The notes under the pieces were generated by a model. The model searched no databases and was not told where the DNA came from. It worked only from the letters and a program-made list of their open reading frames with translations. The position numbers and the translations under genes were made by a program. Of a stretch of DNA of 20,911 nt, positions 16,420 through 20,911 are shown one piece after another (position 1 is the first letter of the stretch; each line of letters opens with the position of its first letter). This stretch comes from Betaproteobacteria bacterium. Lineage in GTDB: Bacteria > Pseudomonadota > Gammaproteobacteria > Burkholderiales > JAHFRG01. The stretch is from the NCBI GenBank assembly GCA_023258935.1, contig JAHFRG010000005.1, positions 1 to 20,911 of the forward strand. Reading direction: 5' to 3'.

Positions 16420-17282
16420 TGCAGGCGGCCGCCGAAAATTTTGCTTTAGCAACCGGACCGGTCAGCATTGCGCGCGTGCTGCGCGAGAGCGGGCTTGAAG
16501 CCTGCGACGCGAATCTGCTGCTGCAAGCGGCGCTTGGTGTGAACCGCGCTTATCTTGCCGCTCACCACGATCAATTCTTAAATTCACGACAAGCGGCTGC
16601 CTATGCGGAACGAGTGCAACGCCGTAGGGCGGGTGAGCCTATCGCTTACATCCTGTGTGAACGCGAATTTTACGGCCTGAATCTCAAAATAACCCCGGCG
16701 GTGCTGATACCCCGGCCTGAAACTGAGCTACTGGTTGAGCTTGCGCTTGAGCGTATTCCGGAAGCACAATCCTGCAGGGTTTTGGAGCTGGGAACAGGCA
16801 GTGGCAACATCGCTCTTGCTCTTGCCCTACACCGTCCGCTGGCGCGCATTACCGCGGTGGATTGTTCTGAGGAGGCGCTCGCTGTAGCGAGGCAAAATTC
16901 CGGAAAACTGCTCAGCGCGGAAAGCCGAGGTATTGTTTTCAAAAAAAGTAACTGGTTCGATGCTTTGGAAGGAGAAACATTCGATTTAATTATTTCCAAT
17001 CCCCCTTATATCGCTTCTGATGACGCTCATTTGCAGCAAGGCGATGTGCGCTTTGAGCCTGGGCAGGCGCTCAACGGCGGATCCGACGGGCTCGACTGTA
17101 TTCGCCGGATTATCCGGGGGGCACCGTTGCATCTGCGCCAAGGCGGCTGGTTGCTGTTTGAGCATGGCTATGATCAGGCGGTAGCTTGTAGGGGATTGCT
17201 TGCGCAAAGCGGGTTTGCCGGACTCTGTTGCGCTGACGACCTGGCGGGAATTCCGAGGGTTTCAGGCGGCTGGATTGACTGA
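16419..17282 (+). CDS. prmC: Release factor glutamine methyltransferase PrmC
   Basis: A 287-residue SAM-dependent N5-glutamine methyltransferase acting on the GGQ glutamine of release factors. The catalytic NPPY motif is at residues 194-197 (IISNPPYIAS). The SAM-binding LELGTGSGNIALAL and the family VLIPRPETELLVE precede it, behind an N-terminal helical substrate-binding domain. One unusual position is GEPIAYILCEREFYG, with Cys80 where the family normally has glycine. The C-terminal motif reads DLAGIPRVSGG, where the family generally has an acidic residue before R-V. The start codon overlaps the prfA stop. Confidence 0.95.
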   Translation: MQAAAENFALATGPVSIARVLRESGLEACDANLLLQAALGVNRAYLAAHHDQFLNSRQAAAYAERVQRRRAGEPIAYILCEREFYGLNLKITPAVLIPRPETELLVELALERIPEAQSCRVLELGTGSGNIALALALHRPLARITAVDCSEEALAVARQNSGKLLSAESRGIVFKKSNWFDALEGETFDLIISNPPYIASDDAHLQQGDVRFEPGQALNGGSDGLDCIRRIIRGAPLHLRQGGWLLFEHGYDQAVACRGLLAQSGFAGLCCADDLAGIPRVSGGWID

Positions 17283-17286
17283 GTGA

Positions 17287-17295
17287 TGTTATAAT
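17287..17295 (+). promoter_or_regulatory. Extended -10 promoter of grxD
   Basis: TGTTATAAT is a perfect extended -10 (TGn plus TATAAT at 17290-17295), just after the prmC stop. No good -35 is at the proper distance, which is normal for extended -10 promoters. Transcription should start near 17302, giving a short 5' leader with GGGAG at 17328-17332. Confidence 0.65.
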
Positions 17296-17314
17296 ATTTT
17301 AAGAATATTTTAAG
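17293..17314. repeat. Tandem 11-bp repeat over the grxD promoter
   Basis: AATATTTTAAG occurs twice with no gap (17293-17303 and 17304-17314). It overlaps the end of the -10 box and the expected transcription start. A period of 11 bp is about one helical turn, so a repressor site or simply an AT-rich initiation region are both possible. Confidence 0.6.
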
Positions 17315-17336
17315 TTGATTTATTTTCGGGAGCATT

Positions 17337-17642
17337 ATGAGCACTCAGGAACTTATCAAGAAGCAGGTCACGGAGCACCCCGTGGTTCTGTACATGAAAG
17401 GCACGCCCGATTTTCCGCAGTGCGGATTCAGCGCCAATGTGGTGAATATCCTGAAGTCGTGCGGAGTGGAGAATATGTTCACGGTGGATGTGCTCTCCAA
17501 TCCGGATATTCGCCAGGGCATCAAGGAATACGCCAACTGGCCGACCATTCCTCAGCTCTACGTCAACGGCGAATTCGTCGGCGGCTCAGACATCCTGACC
17601 GAGATGTATCAAAGCGGCGAGCTGCAGAAGTTGTTTAAATAA
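17337..17642 (+). CDS. grxD: Monothiol glutaredoxin Grx4/GrxD
   Basis: A 101-residue CGFS-type monothiol glutaredoxin that carries or delivers [2Fe-2S] clusters using glutathione. The active site CGFS is at 29-32, after MKGTPDFPQ. The glutathione-binding Lys21, the WPTIPQLY cis-proline segment and GGSDIL are all intact. The ribosome-binding site GGGAG is 4 nt upstream of ATG. It follows prmC with its own promoter and ends in a strong terminator, so it forms a separate unit. The order hemA-prfA-prmC-grxD is familiar from betaproteobacteria. Confidence 0.96.
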   Translation: MSTQELIKKQVTEHPVVLYMKGTPDFPQCGFSANVVNILKSCGVENMFTVDVLSNPDIRQGIKEYANWPTIPQLYVNGEFVGGSDILTEMYQSGELQKLFK

Positions 17643-17656
17643 TTTTCATCAAACCC

Positions 17657-17684
17657 AAAAAAGCCGGCGCGGCCGGCTTTTTTT
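17657..17684 (+). terminator. Intrinsic terminator after grxD
   Basis: AAAAAAGCCGGC (17657-17668) pairs with GCCGGCTTTTTT (17672-17683) around a 3-nt loop and continues into T-rich sequence. The A-tract makes it potentially bidirectional. Confidence 0.93.
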
Positions 17685-17726
17685 GTCTGTCCCGTCAGGC
17701 AATGCAAGAACTCAGGGAGATTGCTA

Positions 17727-18851
17727 ATGAAAATTAAAGCCGCGGTGTTGAATCAGATGGGAGTCAAGCCGCCATACGCTGCTTCAATGCCGCTTTCGGT
17801 CGAGGAAGTCGAGCTCGATCCTCCCGGGCAAGGCGAAGTGCTGGTGAAAATCGCCGCTGCCGGTTTGTGCCATTCCGATTTGTCTGTCATCAACGGCGAT
17901 AGGCCACGTCCCACCCCCATGGTACTCGGCCATGAAGCGGCGGGAATCGTCGAAGAGTTGGGCGCGGGAGTTGACGATCTCAAAAAAGGCGACCACGTGG
18001 TGATGGTATTCATGCCGAGCTGCGGCCATTGCCTGCCTTGCGCCGAAGGCCGGCCCGCGCTGTGCGAGCCGGGGGGAGGGGCCAATGTCGCGGGTACGCT
18101 GCTCTCTGGCGCGCGGCGGCTCAAGCGAGGCGCAACGCCGCTCTATCACCACATGGGTGTTTCTGCTTTTGCGCAATACGCTACCGTTTCGCGCCGCTCA
18201 CTTATTAAGATAGAAACTGATCTGCCGCTCGATGAAGCAGCGCTTTTCGGCTGCGCGGTGCTCACCGGAGTTGGCGCGGTGCTTAACACTGCGCGTGTTA
18301 CGCCGGGTTCGACAGTTGCGGTGATAGGTTTGGGTGGAGTGGGATTGGCTTCGGTTCTCGGCGCGATTCTCGCCGGTGCGCGCAGGATTGTCGCGATTGA
18401 TCTTGCCGAAGACAAGCTTAAGCTCGCAAAAAACCTGGGCGTGACCGAAACCTTCAATGCCGCCTCGCCGGACTGCGCAGAGCAAGTGCGCGCAGCGACA
18501 GAGGGCGGAGTGGAATTCGCTTTCGAATTGGCGGGCTCGGTGAAGGCAATGGAATTGGCCTACAAGATTACGCGCCGCGGCGGCACCACGGTCACTGCAG
18601 GATTGCCGCCCCCCACTCATACCTTCCCGGTGCCGCAGGTGAATCTGGTCGGCGAAGAGCGTACCATCAAAGGCAGCTACATTGGCACCAGCGTTCCGCT
18701 TCGCGACATCCCGCGTTATATCGCGCTCTACAAGCAAGGAAGGCTGCCAATCAATCGCCTCTTGAGCGGCAGGCTCAAACTCGAGGACATCAATTCAGGA
18801 TTTGACCGCCTGGCTGAAGGGAAAGCCATACGCCAGGTAGTAGTGTTCTAA
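17727..18851 (+). CDS. Zinc-dependent alcohol dehydrogenase (MDR family)
   Basis: A 374-residue medium-chain dehydrogenase/reductase. Catalytic zinc ligands are visible: Cys48 (GLCHSD), His69-Glu70 (GHE) and a later Cys in LFGCAVLTG. The structural zinc lobe is complete, with cysteines at 99, 102, 105 and 113 (CGHCLPC, then C). The NAD-binding motif is GLGGVG, followed by an acidic residue (AIDLAEDKL) that suggests NAD over NADP. This resembles the class III/aryl-alcohol branch, but the substrate cannot be read from sequence. The ATG at 17727 has AGGGAGA at 17714-17720; an in-frame TTG at 17721 was rejected. It is a single gene, convergent with the DUF924 gene 46 bp away. Confidence 0.9.
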   Translation: MKIKAAVLNQMGVKPPYAASMPLSVEEVELDPPGQGEVLVKIAAAGLCHSDLSVINGDRPRPTPMVLGHEAAGIVEELGAGVDDLKKGDHVVMVFMPSCGHCLPCAEGRPALCEPGGGANVAGTLLSGARRLKRGATPLYHHMGVSAFAQYATVSRRSLIKIETDLPLDEAALFGCAVLTGVGAVLNTARVTPGSTVAVIGLGGVGLASVLGAILAGARRIVAIDLAEDKLKLAKNLGVTETFNAASPDCAEQVRAATEGGVEFAFELAGSVKAMELAYKITRRGGTTVTAGLPPPTHTFPVPQVNLVGEERTIKGSYIGTSVPLRDIPRYIALYKQGRLPINRLLSGRLKLEDINSGFDRLAEGKAIRQVVVF

Positions 18852-18897
18852 GGCGCGTCCGGGTTGAGCGGATTGTTATCTGCAACTTCGCTCATAG

Positions 18898-19437
18898 TTA
18901 AAAGGAAGAACCCGCTTCTTTGAGGAAACTTATTTCCTCTCCGGTAGATTGCCGACCTAGAATTTCATTCCTGTGCGGAAAACGGCCAAACCTGTCAATG
19001 ATGGTCTTGTGCCGGATTTCAAAATCCAAATTAGATTCCAATCCTGGTTCCTTGAATAGTTCCAAGGCGATTTCATGGATTGCAGGAGATTCACTGTGCA
19101 TGAAAGGCATGTAAAGAAATGCCTTTTGATCCGGGTTCAATGATTGATTCGCTTTTGCAGTTATCGCTTCCTGCGCCAACGCCAGCGCCAACGGATCGTA
19201 GGCAAACGACAAAGGAGTGCCGCGATATATATTGCGGGAAAACTGGTCCAAAACGATAATTTCCGCGAGCCTGCCCAATGGGCGGTCTCTCCAAACATAC
19301 AACTCGCATTTTGTCGCCGCATTATGGATTTCCAGAAACCTGTCTGATATCAATCGATCAAACTCAGAATCTTTTTTCCACCAATATTTTGGCTCTATCT
19401 CCTTAAACCAAAAATCAATAATCGCCTGGTAATGCAT
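18898..19437 (-). CDS. DUF924 family protein
   Basis: A 179-residue soluble, mostly helical protein of the TPR-like DUF924 family, whose function is unknown. Family hallmarks are IDFWFKEIEPKYWWKKD at the N-terminus, LAEIIVLDQFSRNIYRGT, DQKAFLYMPFMHSES, and the C-terminal IDRFGRFPHRNEILGRQST. Length is typical. Base composition is visibly richer in A and T than the flanking genes, which hints at acquisition from elsewhere. The upstream 149 bp (19438-19586) carry a repeat-like palindromic segment. It is convergent with the alcohol dehydrogenase. Confidence 0.9.
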   Translation of the reverse strand: MHYQAIIDFWFKEIEPKYWWKKDSEFDRLISDRFLEIHNAATKCELYVWRDRPLGRLAEIIVLDQFSRNIYRGTPLSFAYDPLALALAQEAITAKANQSLNPDQKAFLYMPFMHSESPAIHEIALELFKEPGLESNLDFEIRHKTIIDRFGRFPHRNEILGRQSTGEEISFLKEAGSSF

Positions 19438-19513
19438 CTTGTTATGGTTACTTAATATGTCTCAGCTCAGCGGCGCGGTTGCGCGAGTCCGAATCCCGGG
19501 CGCCTTTCTCTTT

Positions 19514-19570
19514 GGTGACTTTCTTTTGGCGAGGCAAGAAAAAGTAACCAGCCGCCGGTCTGCCACCGGC
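19514..19570. repeat. Palindromic dispersed-repeat-like segment
   Basis: GGTGACTTTCTTTT (19514-19527) is an imperfect inverted copy of AAGAAAAAGTAACC (19536-19549; 11 of 14 positions match). It is followed by a second hairpin, GCCGGT (19554-19559) and ACCGGC (19565-19570) around 5 nt. From memory, segments of this kind recur in many proteobacterial genomes and are often mis-annotated as short proteins reading FGDFLL...KVT. Here the spurious frame would read FLFGDFLLARQEKVTSRR. It lies between two minus-strand genes and could act as an intergenic repeat or a transcription stop. Confidence 0.5.
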
Positions 19571-19586
19571 ATGGGCTTTATTACAA

Positions 19587-20072
19587 TCAGCGAGTTACTT
19601 TGTAAACAGTGTCGTTGTCGCGCGCGTGCTCGGTCACACTCAGGCCGAATTCCTGTCCCACGCTGACTTCAGTCACGGGTTGATGCTCGATCTGCATGGA
19701 CTCGACCCGCTGGCGGAAGTCGCTGGTGTGGCCCGTGATATGGATCGTGTCGCCTACCCGCATGCTGCCCGAGTCCAGCCGCACCACTGCGACAGAAAGG
19801 TGACTGTAGTAGTGGGTCACGGTACCGATGCGCTCCTCGCCCGCGATGGGAGCGGGAGGAGCCCCGGCCGGCCGTGCGGGCATGCGTACCGGCCGCGCCA
19901 TTGGGACCCGACGGGCTGCCGGCTTTTTCATGGGCGCTGCGCGCCGAACTGCCGGCTTTTTCCTTGCAGCCTTTTTACCGGCCTTTTTTACAGTCTTTTT
20001 GCGGGCAGCCGGTTTTCTTGCCGGCGCCTTCTTACGCTTTACCTTGGTTTTCGCTTTCTTTCTGGCAGCCAT
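19587..20072 (-). CDS. Histone H1-like basic tail fused to EF-Tu domain-2-like barrel
   Basis: A 161-residue protein in two halves. Residues 1-77 are an extremely Lys/Arg/Ala/Pro-rich, low-complexity tail (units such as ARKPAARKK, RKKPAVRR, KKPAARR), like bacterial histone H1-type proteins. Residues 79-161 (from ERIGTVTHYYSHLSVAVV to VYKVTR) match the small translation-elongation-factor-like family related to EF-Tu domain 2: VGDTIHITGHTSDFRQ, VESMQIEH and VGQEFGLSVTEHARDND. That domain usually occurs as a small stand-alone protein. No GTPase domain is present. GGAGGG, 4 nt before the ATG, is a strong ribosome-binding site. A nucleic-acid- or ribosome-associated role is inference. It has its own promoter at 20120-20148. 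Confidence 0.8.
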   Translation of the reverse strand: MAARKKAKTKVKRKKAPARKPAARKKTVKKAGKKAARKKPAVRRAAPMKKPAARRVPMARPVRMPARPAGAPPAPIAGEERIGTVTHYYSHLSVAVVRLDSGSMRVGDTIHITGHTSDFRQRVESMQIEHQPVTEVSVGQEFGLSVTEHARDNDTVYKVTR

Positions 20073-20119
20073 GATACCCTCCGTTGGGTGTTCTGATTGC
20101 TTACAGGGAACGCCTAATA

Positions 20120-20148
20120 ATCCTAATCGCCCAAACGGAACATATCAA
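20120..20148 (-). promoter_or_regulatory. Sigma-70-type promoter of the basic-tail gene
   Basis: On the minus strand TTGATA (20143-20148) and TAGGAT (20120-20125) are separated by exactly 17 bp. They match the -35 box at 5 of 6 positions and the -10 box at 4 of 6. The start would be near 20113, about 40 nt before the ATG. It lies just past the stop of the upstream membrane-protein gene. Confidence 0.55.
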
Positions 20149-20151
20149 TCA

Positions 20152-20733
20152 TTATCCAAACAGGCTCCGAAGCAGCAAATGCGTGGGAAGGTAGATAAGC
20201 ACGGGGAAGCCAACCATCAGCAAACCCAGATAAGCCAATGGAGACATCAGTTTTTGCTGTTTATTTCCGAACCCAAACACCCAATTCACGTTCAGTGCTG
20301 GATCCGTGAGCCAGAAACACATGGGGAGCACAACCCAGGCAAGGGCTGTTTGCGCAATCCAGGCCGCCGGTTCATATCCAAGCCGGGCAACCATCCAGAC
20401 CAGCAATGGGGGCAGGATTACGTGGAACAAGGAGAGCGCCCTGAGATACAGCGGCCTGCGTGCGTCGAACATGTAATCGGCCAGTCCGCTTACACGCTTG
20501 CCGGTCAGGAGCTGCCCGAAGTAGCTTAAATTCCACAGTATCTCCGGAAGCAATATCCCAACCGCCACCATGCTTGCCAGGAAAGGGCTCTCGAACCAGA
20601 GGGCGGGAACAGTGGCCAGCAAGGCGATGTCCGAAAACCAAAGGAAGTTGCTGCGACTGTATTTGGTCGCGTAGACCGCCACGATTATCGCTACGAAAAG
20701 CGTGTAGGCGAGCTTAAGCCAGAGCGGTATCAC
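20152..20733 (-). CDS. Integral membrane protein of unknown function
   Basis: A 193-residue polytopic membrane protein with about six hydrophobic segments: YTLFVAIIVAVY, FSDIALLATVPALWF, ASMVAVGILLPEILW, LFHVILPPLLVWMV, ALAWVVLPMCFWL and PLAYLGLLMVGFPVLIYLP. NFLWFSDIALL, LTDPALNVNWVFGFG and LPTHLLLR look like conserved signature stretches of an uncharacterised bacterial family. I chose the GTG at 20731-20733 (VIPLWLKLAY), because the hydrophobic core starts there and GGAAAG lies just upstream. A TTG at 20812-20814 would add 27 polar residues with no membrane segment. Function is not recognised. Confidence 0.75.
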   Translation of the reverse strand: MIPLWLKLAYTLFVAIIVAVYATKYSRSNFLWFSDIALLATVPALWFESPFLASMVAVGILLPEILWNLSYFGQLLTGKRVSGLADYMFDARRPLYLRALSLFHVILPPLLVWMVARLGYEPAAWIAQTALAWVVLPMCFWLTDPALNVNWVFGFGNKQQKLMSPLAYLGLLMVGFPVLIYLPTHLLLRSLFG

Positions 20734-20840
20734 AAACTTTCCGGGTTCCCCATTGCTTGCGGCCTGACGTGAAACAGGCCACGCGCGTCGGTTTTGTATT
20801 GCGGCAATTTGCAAATAGTTGAAACATAGAGGGTACCGCT

Positions 20841-20870
20841 ATGAGTAATTTTTGCAGTTCTGATTTTTAA
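20841..20870 (+). other. Nine-codon open frame with a strong ribosome-binding site
   Basis: AGAGGG (20828-20833) sits 7 nt before an ATG that opens a 9-residue frame, MSNFCSSDF, closed by TAA. It faces away from the membrane-protein gene, toward the window edge. CCCC and GGGG tracts downstream (about 20873-20911) could form a hairpin. It could be a leader peptide for a gene beyond the window, or chance. Confidence 0.25.
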
Positions 20871-20911
20871 TATCCCCTGTGAGCCGCCAAGTGACGAAGC
20901 CAAAACGGGGG

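Noticed and set aside
19476..19502. A tRNA T-arm-like string (GAGTCCGAATCCCGGG)
   Set aside because: The bases flanking the loop cannot form the required 5-bp stem, and no acceptor, D or anticodon arms are nearby.
20871..20911. Possible riboswitch (cyclic-di-GMP or similar) from GCCGCCAAG...GAAGCC
   Set aside because: The order and sequence of conserved elements do not match any class I can recall, and the region is cut by the window edge.

Overview
The window is about 20.9 kb of a bacterial chromosome, most likely a betaproteobacterium of the Nitrosomonadales/Gallionellales type. The evidence is the housekeeping order hemA-prfA-prmC-grxD, the sequence character of the proteins, and a hopanoid locus with betaproteobacterial-style cyclitol-ether genes. 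This placement is inference from gene content, not a database match. Genes are densely packed, and many neighbours overlap by 1-4 bp.

Region 1 (47-12145) is a divergent hopanoid locus. Leftward from about 7150 runs hpnI-hpnJ-hpnK-hpnN-hpnL: glycosyltransferase, radical SAM enzyme, deacetylase, RND-type lipid transporter and a polytopic membrane protein. Rightward from about 7300 runs a squalene synthase, then shc, hpnG and hpnA. Together they would make squalene from farnesyl-PP, cyclise it to hopene, process the ribosyl side chain, decorate bacteriohopanetetrol with a glucosamine-derived cyclitol ether, and move hopanoids to the outer membrane. The adenosylhopane synthase gene hpnH is not in the window, nor are hpnC/D/E. 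The single synthase looks like the one-enzyme Sqs type. hpnI has a clear N-terminal membrane-anchor coding stretch and ribosome-binding site but no ATG, GTG or TTG there.

Region 2 (12142-13380) is ispG on the minus strand. It converges on hpnA so tightly that the two stop codons share one CTAG palindrome. It feeds the same isoprenoid supply.

Region 3 (13381-13970) holds a single small exported, six-cysteine, lysine-rich protein of the BufA2 (bufferin metallophore) type. It has its own intrinsic terminator and a repeat-bearing leader, but no maturation genes beside it. This is the most intriguing item in the window.

Region 4 (14087-17684) is hemA-prfA-prmC as overlapping genes, then grxD with its own extended -10 promoter, tandem 11-bp repeats and a textbook terminator.

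Region 5 (17727-20911) is accessory: a zinc alcohol dehydrogenase, an AT-richer DUF924 gene, a dispersed-repeat-like palindromic segment, and a small protein joining a histone H1-like basic tail to an EF-Tu domain-2-like barrel with its own promoter. It ends with a conserved-looking integral membrane protein and, at the edge, a nine-codon open frame with a good ribosome-binding site.
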